Program-made: the position numbers and the translations under genes | Notes under the pieces: generated by a model | Told to the model about the DNA's origin: nothing | Database searches by the model: none | The model's input: only the letters and a program-made list of their open reading frames with translations | Assembly (NCBI GenBank): GCA_947503785.1 | Contig: CANNFB010000020.1 | Span: forward strand, 1-36,451 | DNA length: 36,451 nucleotides | Direction of reading: 5' to 3' | Origin: an uncultured Campylobacterales bacterium | Lineage (GTDB): Bacteria > Campylobacterota > Campylobacteria > Campylobacterales > Arcobacteraceae | Shown here: in pieces, positions 7,312 through 14,659 of the stretch | How the letters are laid out: the number at the start of each line of letters is the position of its first letter | How positions within the stretch are numbered: position 1 is the stretch's first letter

Positions 7312-9924
7312 TTAAATATATAAAGTGATGATAAATTTTACACCATCTTTGATATTTAAAACTTCTATTTTTCCTTTCATATTTGTTTCAACAATTGACT
7401 TAGTCATATAAAGACCAATACCTGTACCTTGATGTTCAAACTTTGTAGTAAAATATGGCTCAAAGATTCTATCTATTATATCATTCTTTATATTTCCACC
7501 ATTATTTGAAATCTCTATTTTTATATTTTTATCTTCTTGTATTAAAGATATATCAATTAAAGCATCGAAATCTATATTCTCTTTCTTTGATAATAAGGCA
7601 TCTTTTGCATTATTTAAAATATTTAAAATTGCTTGTTTTAATTCATTTTCATAATTAGTTATTATTATATCATTTGAAATGAACTTGATTTTTATATTAT
7701 CTGATTCATATTGGTTTTTAACCATATATAAAAGTGTATTAATACACTCTTTTACACAAAATTCATTTTGAACTTTTGAAGGTTTATAAAAGTTTTTAAA
7801 GTCATCTATAGTTTCACTCATATACTCAATATGTGTATTTGCTTTAGTCATAAACTTATCAAGCTTTTCACTACTTACAGTTTCATTTTTATAATTGTCT
7901 CTTAAAAACTGTAAGATTAAAGATACATTATTTAAAGGTTGTCTCCATTGATGAGCAATATTTCCAAGCATTTCACCAATTGAAGCTAGTTTACTTTGTT
8001 GGATTAAAATCCTATCTTTATCTCTATTCTTCTTTACTTCATCTTCAACTTTTAGTTTTAACTCTTCTTGACTTACTTTTATTTTAGTTATGTCATTAAT
8101 ATATCCATAAAAATGACTTACATCTCCAGAGTGATTTTTTATCAAAATTACTCTAGATGATATCCATCTTATTTCATTTGCTGCATTTATTACTCTACAA
8201 ACTATTGTAAAGTTTGGAAGATCATTTTTTAAGGCTGCATTAATTGCAACTTGCACTTTATTAATATCATCTTTATAAATTAGATTTATTAAACTCATGT
8301 GGTTTGATTCAAACTCTTGCTTTGTATAGCCAAAGGTTTTAATACTATTTGATATATATTGTATAGATAGCTTTTTATCATTTACAAATTTAAAAATAAC
8401 AATCTTTCCGTCTTCAACTAAAAGCTCTACATCTAAAAGCTCTTTTTTCATTCTTTTATTTTTATCTATATCCATAGACATCATTAGCATACGACCAAAC
8501 TCATTATCTTCATTTACAAATGCTTTACCCCGAGCTAATACCCATTTGAAACCTTCATTTTTTGTTTTAAGTCTGTATTCACAAATAAAAGTATCATCAT
8601 TTTTTGCAAAAATTTTATCAAATAGATTTTTTACCTTTGCTTTGTCTTCATTATGTATAAGTTCAAACCAATCAGAGAATGTTTGAACTTCTTGTTTTTT
8701 ATAGCCAAACATCTCAAGCCATTTATTAGAAAAATATATTTTCTCAGTATTAAAGTCAATATCCCATAAACCATCATTTGATGCAATAATTGCTAACTCA
8801 AACCTTTTTTTCCAATGTTCTAAAGATACTGTTTTACTTTGTAATTCATGATTATATTCATTAAATATGTTTTTTATAAAGTTTGAAAATACATATGTAA
8901 ATAAAATCAAAACTGCTGTAATTACTAAGATATAAATAAATATTTGAAATAATAAATTTCTATATTCACGTTTTATTTCAAAAACTAAATCTTTTATTTT
9001 ATTATCTATAATATTTTTATCATAAAAAGTACTAATTAAAAAATTATACTTCTCATACATATAAGTTAAGTTTTTGAATTTTTCACTATATTCATAATCT
9101 ATAAAATAGTGCTCTAGTATTTTAAAAGAAATATTTTCTTTTTTTTCAAGTAATAATTCATTTGAATTTTTTAAAGTTTTATTATTTTTGAAATTATAAG
9201 TATTTTGAGAAATTATATCATAGAACCAAATATTATAATTATTTGTATCTATTGTATTTATTATTGATTTTCTTGTAATTTCTTTTATTGAACTTATTGT
9301 AGAAAAAGAACCTATATAATAATCACTCCTATCAATAGTGACTTTATCAAAAAAACTAAGTCTAACAGTTCTTTGTAAATCATCTTTCCAATACTGTAAG
9401 TTATCTTCTCCTTGAGAATATATATATTTTAAGATAATATCTTTATTTTTAATTTGTATTTTAGTATTAAATACTAGTTTTTGTAAATAATTGATTGAAT
9501 CTTTACCATATAATATATCTAATTCAGCTTTTTTGAAAATAACCACTTTAGTATTATTTTCTTTTTCAATTAATTTTATATATTTTTTAATTTCTTCTAT
9601 TTTCTTTAATGATTTAGATTCAAAATATCCTATTACTTTATATGTGATTTTTTTTAGTAATATTTCTTCTTCAAAAAAAGCATCTTTTAAATTCTCTTTA
9701 ACTTGATTTTTAAATCCTTGAAGTTCTTCTTTTTTATTAAATTCATAGTTTAATAAAGTTTTTTGTTTTAATAAGTCAATTTCTCTTTTTTCTTTTGAAT
9801 CTAAAATAAAAAAAGATATTACAAGTAATAATCCAGCAAGAAGCATAATAAAAAAAACAGGTATTTGTGAGAAAAGTTTTTGAATGTCATTTAAGCTATA
9901 TTTTTTATTACTTTTAAAAAACAT
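7312..9924 (-). CDS. Membrane sensor histidine kinase with two PAS domains
   Basis: The protein has 870 residues. A transmembrane helix (about 20-42) and a second (about 325-350) enclose a large periplasmic region that looks like a Cache-type ligand sensor. Two cytoplasmic PAS/PAC modules follow (about 365-495 and 500-625), with KRFELAIIASNDGLWDIDF opening the first. The dimerisation box GEMLGNIAHQWRQPLNN carries the phospho-acceptor His658. This HQWRQP form is common in Campylobacterota. The ATPase domain has the N-box (NILNNAKDAL) and a GTGIGL G-box. A kinase beside a TRAP system usually senses the transported organic acid, so this one may sense the TAXI substrate (inference). Confidence 0.9.
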   Translation of the reverse strand: MFFKSNKKYSLNDIQKLFSQIPVFFIMLLAGLLLVISFFILDSKEKREIDLLKQKTLLNYEFNKKEELQGFKNQVKENLKDAFFEEEILLKKITYKVIGYFESKSLKKIEEIKKYIKLIEKENNTKVVIFKKAELDILYGKDSINYLQKLVFNTKIQIKNKDIILKYIYSQGEDNLQYWKDDLQRTVRLSFFDKVTIDRSDYYIGSFSTISSIKEITRKSIINTIDTNNYNIWFYDIISQNTYNFKNNKTLKNSNELLLEKKENISFKILEHYFIDYEYSEKFKNLTYMYEKYNFLISTFYDKNIIDNKIKDLVFEIKREYRNLLFQIFIYILVITAVLILFTYVFSNFIKNIFNEYNHELQSKTVSLEHWKKRFELAIIASNDGLWDIDFNTEKIYFSNKWLEMFGYKKQEVQTFSDWFELIHNEDKAKVKNLFDKIFAKNDDTFICEYRLKTKNEGFKWVLARGKAFVNEDNEFGRMLMMSMDIDKNKRMKKELLDVELLVEDGKIVIFKFVNDKKLSIQYISNSIKTFGYTKQEFESNHMSLINLIYKDDINKVQVAINAALKNDLPNFTIVCRVINAANEIRWISSRVILIKNHSGDVSHFYGYINDITKIKVSQEELKLKVEDEVKKNRDKDRILIQQSKLASIGEMLGNIAHQWRQPLNNVSLILQFLRDNYKNETVSSEKLDKFMTKANTHIEYMSETIDDFKNFYKPSKVQNEFCVKECINTLLYMVKNQYESDNIKIKFISNDIIITNYENELKQAILNILNNAKDALLSKKENIDFDALIDISLIQEDKNIKIEISNNGGNIKNDIIDRIFEPYFTTKFEHQGTGIGLYMTKSIVETNMKGKIEVLNIKDGVKFIITLYI

Positions 9925-9941
9925 TCATTTACCTTTATTTA

Positions 9942-9978
9942 GTTTCAAAATTGTTTCACTTTTATAGTATATTGAAAC
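9942..9978 (-). promoter_or_regulatory. Kinase-regulator operon operator, TGAAAC repeats
   Basis: On the minus strand TGAAACAATTTTGAAAC (9942-9958) is two direct TGAAAC copies at 11-bp period. It is nearly identical to the pair above the TAXI gene. An inverted copy lies at 9973-9978. A plausible -10 TATACT (9966-9971) is between them, so the direct pair covers the transcription start. That position suggests negative autoregulation here, in contrast to the upstream activator position at the TAXI promoter. The start-site placement is inferred. Confidence 0.5.
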
Positions 9979-9989
9979 TAAATAAAAAA

Positions 9990-10904
9990 CTAAGTTAATT
10001 TTTCAAGATATAATCTCTTTGAACTTAAATATGAACCTTCTAAATTATCATCTTTAAAAAAATCTCCACAAATTCCAAGAGATAAGTCTTCATCAAAAAG
10101 ATAATTTTCATTTATAGATTCCTTTACATTTGCATACTTCCAAAAGTGTGGCATTACATGAAAACTTTTTTCTAAATTTATACCTGAAATATCATAAACT
10201 TTTTTTATCATAAACTCTTTTATTTCATCTTTATTATTTAAGTTTTCCTCTTTACAAATATTAGAATTTAAATGAAGTACATAACTAGAAAATTTTTCAT
10301 AATCATATTTTGATGAGTTATCAATAATATTTTTAAAGCTAATATCATTTAATAGTTTTGGATTTATTATATTTTGTGAAGTATAAGAATATAACAAAAG
10401 AGTTGCAATAGATTCATATTTAACACTTTTTAATTTACTTTGAAAAGCTAAAGGAAGTTCTAACTCTAGTTCTAAAATTTGTGGAGTTGGTATAGTTATA
10501 ATTAATTTATCAAAAGGATAATATGACATACCATTTTCATCATATAAATGCCATTTATTCGCAATTTTTTTACATGATATTATTTTTGTATTTTTATTAA
10601 AATCGTCTTTTTCTAGCATTGAAGAACAAAGTTTATTCATACCTTTGAGAGGATAGTAAGAATTATTTTTCTTTACTAAGATTTTTTCTTTTACTTTCTT
10701 TTCAGAAAAAGCTATAAAATCTTTATCTTTTGCATTAAAATAAGGAGTTCCATGATCTATTAATTTATCATTTACATATCGAGTACTACATCTTCCACCT
10801 GAACCTCTAGCTTTTTCAAATATTTTAACTTCATTTCCATCTTCTTTTAAAAGATTGTAAATATTTGTTCCACTTAATCCTGCTCCTATTATTGCAATGT
10901 TCAT
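9990..10904 (-). CDS. FAD/NAD(P)-dependent oxidoreductase, renalase-like
   Basis: The protein has 304 residues. The N-terminal Rossmann motif is IAIIGAGLSGTNIYNLL (Gly7, Gly9, Gly12). The second motif ARGSGGRCSTR (about 33-43) is the diagnostic flavin-contacting segment of the renalase/amine-oxidase branch. The central substrate domain (about 90-230) is divergent, and the C-terminal SLGICGDFF segment is the usual FAD-closing motif. Bacterial renalases oxidise aberrant dihydro-NAD(P) isomers, but the substrate cannot be set from the sequence here. The gene ends 65 bp before the kinase gene. Read-through into the kinase is possible, although the kinase region has its own promoter-like sequence. 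Confidence 0.75.
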   Translation of the reverse strand: MNIAIIGAGLSGTNIYNLLKEDGNEVKIFEKARGSGGRCSTRYVNDKLIDHGTPYFNAKDKDFIAFSEKKVKEKILVKKNNSYYPLKGMNKLCSSMLEKDDFNKNTKIISCKKIANKWHLYDENGMSYYPFDKLIITIPTPQILELELELPLAFQSKLKSVKYESIATLLLYSYTSQNIINPKLLNDISFKNIIDNSSKYDYEKFSSYVLHLNSNICKEENLNNKDEIKEFMIKKVYDISGINLEKSFHVMPHFWKYANVKESINENYLFDEDLSLGICGDFFKDDNLEGSYLSSKRLYLEKLT

Positions 10905-11004
10905 TTTTTATCCTAATACTTATTTTAGTTTATTAGAAGAATTTTATTAAGTATTGAAGTTTTTTTGTAGTTGTTTTTTGTCAGTTTATAAAAACTTAAG
11001 AAAT

Positions 11005-11037
11005 AGATTGAAATCAAGTATAAGATGATTTCAATCT
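11005..11037 (-). terminator. Hairpin after purE, possible terminator
   Basis: A perfect 12-bp inverted repeat (11005-11016 and 11026-11037, arm AGATTGAAATCA) starts 8 bp beyond the purE stop. On the minus strand only a weak T-rich stretch (ATTTCTT) follows. It closes the sbtA-purE gene group and precedes the next leftward gene, so a terminator role is reasonable. Confidence 0.5.
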
Positions 11038-11044
11038 GTTTTAT

Positions 11045-11569
11045 TTACTTTGTCATTTGTTTTAAATATTTTTTATATTCAAGCTTATCTAGTTTTTCAA
11101 CTTTGGCTTCTACTTCTTCTTTCATACTATTTTTATATGCAGAAATTTTCTTTCTTAAAGTTGAGTTTTTAACTCCAAGTATTTGAGTAGCAAGTATTCC
11201 TGCATTTTTTGCGCCATTAATAGCAACAGTAGCTACAGGAACTCCTCCTGGCATTTGAACAATTGACAATAATGAATCCATACCTTCTAAATTAGAACCT
11301 CGTACAGGAACTCCAATAACAGGAAGAGCAGTTAAAGCTGCAACCATACCTGGTAAATGTGCAGCACCTCCTGCACCTGCAATAATAACTCTTAAGCCTC
11401 TTTTTTCAGCACTTTTAGAATACTCAACTAATCGATCAGGTGTTCTATGAGCAGAAACAACACTTACTTCATATTCAACTCCAAACTCTTCACACATAAG
11501 TGCTGCTGCACTCATAACTGGTAAATCTGAATCACTTCCCATAATAATTCCAACTAATGCTTTACTCAT
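11045..11569 (-). CDS. purE: N5-carboxyaminoimidazole ribonucleotide mutase PurE
   Basis: The 174-residue class I PurE has the nucleotide/CAIR-binding GSDSDLP (11-17) and SAHRTPDR (39-46, catalytic His41). The [10 protein letters not shown] loop and the GVPV segment are also conserved. It moves the carboxyl group of N5-CAIR to carbon 4 to give CAIR in de novo purine synthesis. Its start overlaps the end of purK by 8 bp, so the two are translationally coupled. Presence of PurK confirms the bacterial two-step, bicarbonate-dependent route. Confidence 0.97.
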   Translation of the reverse strand: MSKALVGIIMGSDSDLPVMSAAALMCEEFGVEYEVSVVSAHRTPDRLVEYSKSAEKRGLRVIIAGAGGAAHLPGMVAALTALPVIGVPVRGSNLEGMDSLLSIVQMPGGVPVATVAINGAKNAGILATQILGVKNSTLRKKISAYKNSMKEEVEAKVEKLDKLEYKKYLKQMTK

Positions 11570-12716
11570 ATTTCTTACTCCCTTTTATTTTTAAAATATC
11601 TTTTGCCTTCATTGCTTTTTCTAATGCTACATCAATATCATCATCTAATACAGTTATATGTCCCATTTTTCTAAATGGTTTTGTAAAACTTTTTCCGTAA
11701 AAATGAAAAGATAACTCAGGAATTTCTAAAGCATCATGAATTCCCTCAATAAATGGCTCCCCTTCGTATCCTTCTTCTCCTAACAAATTAACCATTACAG
11801 AAGGAGAGATTAATTTTGTAGAACCTAAAGGAAGATTTGTAACTGCTCTTATTATTTGTTCAAACTGTGATGTTGCACATGATTCAACGGTATAGTGTCC
11901 TGAATTATGAGGTCTTGGTGCTATTTCATTTACTAATATCTCACCATTCTTTGTTAGAAATAATTCAACGCCAAAAATACCAACACCATCTAATGCCTCA
12001 ATTGACTTAATACAAATATCTATAGATTTTTCTTCAATTTCTTTTGAAATTCTAGCAGGGGCCATAACACTATCACAGATATTAACTCTTTCATCAAAAA
12101 GCATTTCGACAACTGGATAGCATCTAATTTCACCTTCTATACTTCTTGCAACTATAATTGCTAATTCTTTGTCAATATCTACAAGTTCTTCTATAAATGA
12201 TTCACTTTTAATAGCAACTTTAATGTCAGTTTCAGATTTTAGCATCTGAACACCTTGTCCATCATAACCGCCCATTTTGGCTTTTTGAATTACAGGAAAT
12301 CCAAAGGCTCTTAAATCATCTTCATTTTTTATATTTTTATACTTTGGAACAGGAATACCTTTTTCATCTAAAAGTTTTTTTTGTTCATATTTATTTTGGA
12401 TTAATTCCATTACATAAGGAGATGGATAAATCTTATGCCCATGATCAAATAACTCTTTTAAAATCGTAGTATCAACATGTTCTAATTCAAAAGTTGTTAC
12501 ATCTGATTGTTGTACTAATTCTTCTAATTTTTCTTTATCATAAAATCCACCTATGATATGTTTATCAGAAACTTGAGCTGCTGGACAGTTAAATGTTGGA
12601 TCTAAAATCGTAACATGAAAGCCCATTTTCTTAGCTTTTTGAGACATTATTTTACCTAATTGTCCACCACCTATGATTCCTAATTTTAAATTAGAATAGT
12701 TAAAGTCTTTATTCAT
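11562..12716 (-). CDS. purK: N5-carboxyaminoimidazole ribonucleotide synthase PurK
   Basis: The 384-residue ATP-grasp enzyme starts with [12 protein letters not shown] (about 13-24). The ATP-binding loop [13 protein letters not shown] lies at about 144-156, and the Mg-binding [14 protein letters not shown] at about 264-277. PurK makes N5-CAIR from AIR, ATP and bicarbonate, and PurE uses this product. It lies 25 bp after the SbtB-like gene and probably shares its transcript. That would couple a bicarbonate-consuming enzyme to a bicarbonate transporter. Confidence 0.97.
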   Translation of the reverse strand: MNKDFNYSNLKLGIIGGGQLGKIMSQKAKKMGFHVTILDPTFNCPAAQVSDKHIIGGFYDKEKLEELVQQSDVTTFELEHVDTTILKELFDHGHKIYPSPYVMELIQNKYEQKKLLDEKGIPVPKYKNIKNEDDLRAFGFPVIQKAKMGGYDGQGVQMLKSETDIKVAIKSESFIEELVDIDKELAIIVARSIEGEIRCYPVVEMLFDERVNICDSVMAPARISKEIEEKSIDICIKSIEALDGVGIFGVELFLTKNGEILVNEIAPRPHNSGHYTVESCATSQFEQIIRAVTNLPLGSTKLISPSVMVNLLGEEGYEGEPFIEGIHDALEIPELSFHFYGKSFTKPFRKMGHITVLDDDIDVALEKAMKAKDILKIKGSKKYE

Positions 12717-12741
12717 TAATTTTTCATCCTACAAGTTTATA

Positions 12742-13032
12742 TTATAAAAGCATCATTACATCACTTACAATGCACTTTCCACCATATTTTTTTATAAAGC
12801 TTCGAATATCCTCTTGCATACATAGGTATTTCTCTTCTTCACAAACTGTAAATATATAGTTATTACTAAAAACATCAGTTATGTCATCTGCTGTTTTAAG
12901 ACCATGGCTACCATTTCCTGCTATATCTTTGATAAGCGTATATCCTGTTATCTCATATTTTGTTAAAAGTTTCAAAAATCTATTTATATAAATAGATTCA
13001 ATAATTACTTCAACTTTCTTCATATTAATCAT
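12742..13032 (-). CDS. PII-like protein, SbtB type
   Basis: The protein has 96 residues and a ferredoxin-like PII fold is suggested. An opening strand (KKVEVIIESIYINRFLKLL) is followed by YTLIKDIAGNGSHG at the place of the PII nucleotide-binding B-loop. The T-loop region is short and the last strand is CIVSDVMML. It lacks the uridylylated Tyr context of GlnB. Position, 3 bp downstream of sbtA, is that of SbtB, the adenine-nucleotide-sensing PII-like protein that binds and gates SbtA. GGGGG stands just before the ATG. A second in-frame ATG three codons on is an alternative start. Confidence 0.75.
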   Translation of the reverse strand: MINMKKVEVIIESIYINRFLKLLTKYEITGYTLIKDIAGNGSHGLKTADDITDVFSNNYIFTVCEEEKYLCMQEDIRSFIKKYGGKCIVSDVMMLL

Positions 13033-13035
13033 CTT

Positions 13036-14016
13036 CTACCCCCACAATGTATTTATAAAAAAGTAATATAATGGAATTCCCAATGAAATATTAAAAGGGA
13101 AAGTAATAGCTAAACTTAAAGGTAAGTATATTCCAGGATTCGCTTGAGGAACAGAAAGTCGCATAGCTGCTGGAACTGCTATATAAGATGCACTACCACT
13201 TAAAAGTGCTAAAAGGAACGCATCTCCTTTTGAAAGTTCAAAGAAATATGCTAAGGCTACTGCAACTGATGCATTTATTATAGGCATTACTAAAGCAAAT
13301 ACTATTAAGAAGTATCCAACTTTTCTAAGCTCATAAATTTTTCTTGCAGCTACTAATCCCATATCTAAAAGGAAGAAAGCTAGGAAACCTTTAAACAAAG
13401 TTCCAAAAAGTGGCTCCATTGAGTTCCAACCTTTTTCACCTGTTAAAATACCAATAATCAAAGCTCCTACTAATAAATAAACTGAAGGATTTAAAAAGGC
13501 TTCTCTTAGAATCTCTTTCCAATCTGTTTTTTCTGCTTTTTCTCCATTTTTATCTTTTGCAAATAGTGCTGCAAAAACTAATCCAATTACAATAGCAGGA
13601 GATTCCATTAGCGTCATAGCTGCTACCATATAACCACCATACTCTACACCCATTGTTTGTAAATATGTAATTCCGGTAATAAAAGTAACAGCACTTATTG
13701 AACCATATGTTGCTGCAACTGCTATGGCATTGTAAGTATCAAGTTTTCGTTTTAATATAAAATAACTGTAAATGGGTACAAGAGTTGCCATAAATATAGC
13801 TAAGAGTAGAGCCTTTAGAACATTAAGATCTAATCCACTTTTTGAGAGTTCATATCCACCATGCAAACCTATTGCTATTAATAAATATAAAGAAAATAGT
13901 TTTGGTAAAGGTTGGGGTATAGATAAATCAGATTTTAGAAAGACCGCAAGCATTCCTAAAAAAAAGAATAGAATGGGGGGATTTAAAATATTTTGCAATA
14001 TTATATCAATATTCAT
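13036..14016 (-). CDS. sbtA: Sodium-dependent bicarbonate transporter SbtA
   Basis: The 326-residue membrane protein has about ten helices in two inverted halves. The N-terminal ILNPPILFFFLGMLAVFLKSD, the IAIGLHGGYEL segment and the late SGSASYIAVPAAMRLSVPQA segment are characteristic of the SbtA (DUF897) family. The hydrophilic loop between the halves is near residues 150-165 (AKDKNGEKAEKTDWKE). SbtA imports bicarbonate with sodium. It is followed by the PII-like gene and by purK-purE in close order. A perfect 24-bp palindrome lies 46 bp upstream of the start. Confidence 0.9.
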   Translation of the reverse strand: MNIDIILQNILNPPILFFFLGMLAVFLKSDLSIPQPLPKLFSLYLLIAIGLHGGYELSKSGLDLNVLKALLLAIFMATLVPIYSYFILKRKLDTYNAIAVAATYGSISAVTFITGITYLQTMGVEYGGYMVAAMTLMESPAIVIGLVFAALFAKDKNGEKAEKTDWKEILREAFLNPSVYLLVGALIIGILTGEKGWNSMEPLFGTLFKGFLAFFLLDMGLVAARKIYELRKVGYFLIVFALVMPIINASVAVALAYFFELSKGDAFLLALLSGSASYIAVPAAMRLSVPQANPGIYLPLSLAITFPFNISLGIPLYYFFINTLWG

Positions 14017-14061
14017 TACTGTTAATTCCTTAAATAGTTTTATTTTGTTTTATAGTATTTT

Positions 14062-14085
14062 AAATCTTTTCAATTGAAAAGATTT
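14062..14085. promoter_or_regulatory. Perfect 24-bp palindrome upstream of sbtA
   Basis: The arms AAATCTTTTCAA and TTGAAAAGATTT are exact reverse complements without spacer. It lies between the 82-residue gene and sbtA, just upstream of a -10-like TATAAA (minus strand, 14049-14054). It is either an operator for a dimeric regulator of sbtA or a terminator hairpin for the 82-residue gene. The lack of a U-tract on the minus strand favours the operator reading. Confidence 0.5.
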
Positions 14086-14106
14086 TATCAAATTAATAAT
14101 TTATAA

Positions 14107-14355
14107 CTAATTACCTTGCATATATAAATAAACAGATAAGAGTAAAAAAAATCCTGCATAAAGGTAAAGATTCTTTTGTTTTTCTTTTCTTAAGATATTT
14201 TCATCAACTTCAAAAACTGCAATTGACTTTAATCTTCCATTATCAAAATATTCTAAGAATTTATATCCTTTTATAGAATATTTTTCTTTTATTTTTTCTA
14301 AATTTTTTTCTCTCTGGTCTTTGCTGAAACCACCAACTATTATATTTTTCTTCAT
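14107..14355 (-). CDS. Small tail-anchored membrane protein, unknown function
   Basis: The 82-residue protein is not one I recognise. The N-terminal part is soluble and charged, with KKNIIVGGFSKDQREKNLEKI followed by a segment with KFLEYFDNGRLKSIAVFEVDE. A single C-terminal transmembrane helix (about 64-79, rich in Leu, Tyr and Phe) ends the chain. AAAGG precedes the ATG at normal spacing, so it is likely translated. It stands alone, downstream of no gene on its strand, with an AT-rich region above it shared with the divergent small-peptide gene. No function can be inferred. Confidence 0.6.
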   Translation of the reverse strand: MKKNIIVGGFSKDQREKNLEKIKEKYSIKGYKFLEYFDNGRLKSIAVFEVDENILRKEKQKNLYLYAGFFLLLSVYLYMQGN

Positions 14356-14459
14356 TATAACCTTTCATGTAATATATAATATTAGTTAATTAAAACGTGA
14401 AGTATATCTAAAGAATCTTTTAATTTATCCCTTCTTATTCAAGTGAAATTTGTAAAGAT

Positions 14460-14507
14460 AATGTCAAGAACTATATCCTTTTTATCTTTACAAAAAAACA
14501 CTAAAAT
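14460..14507 (+). promoter_or_regulatory. Promoter of the 27-residue peptide gene, matching the nhaA promoter
   Basis: AATGTCAAG, nine bases, CTTTTTATCTTTACAAA, seven bases and TAAAAT (14502-14507) follow in order. The nhaA promoter has the same blocks with the same spacings (36 of 48 positions identical by my count). A TTGTAAA copy 11 bp above TGTCAA extends the tandem repeat. TTTGTAAAGATAA (14449-14461) and its reverse complement (14482-14494) also form a 13-bp inverted repeat here. The -10 places the start about 27 nt above the ATG. Confidence 0.6.
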
Positions 14508-14540
14508 TAAATTATAAAAATCATTTAAAAAGGAAATATC

Positions 14541-14624
14541 ATGGATATAGTAAAAAACTTAATAATGGTAAATATTGCGTTATTTGTAGGTTTAGGTGTT
14601 CTATCAAGTAGCATATCTGGCTAG
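14541..14624 (+). CDS. 27-residue hydrophobic membrane peptide
   Basis: ATG begins a 27-codon frame (MDIVKNLIMVNIALFVGLG, then a short Ser-rich tail), stopped by TAG at 14622. A well-placed AAGGAA lies 6-9 nt upstream. Residues 7-22 form one likely transmembrane helix after a short charged N-terminus. The gene fills part of an otherwise empty 304-bp interval and converges on the kinase gene of the nhaA operon. Its promoter region matches that of nhaA over 48 bp, strong support that it is real and co-regulated. Small peptides of this type often modulate a membrane transporter or sensor kinase. Which partner this one has is not visible. Confidence 0.6.
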   Translation: MDIVKNLIMVNIALFVGLGVLSSSISG

Positions 14625-14659
14625 GCTTAGAAATATGATTTATAGAGATTTATATATTT

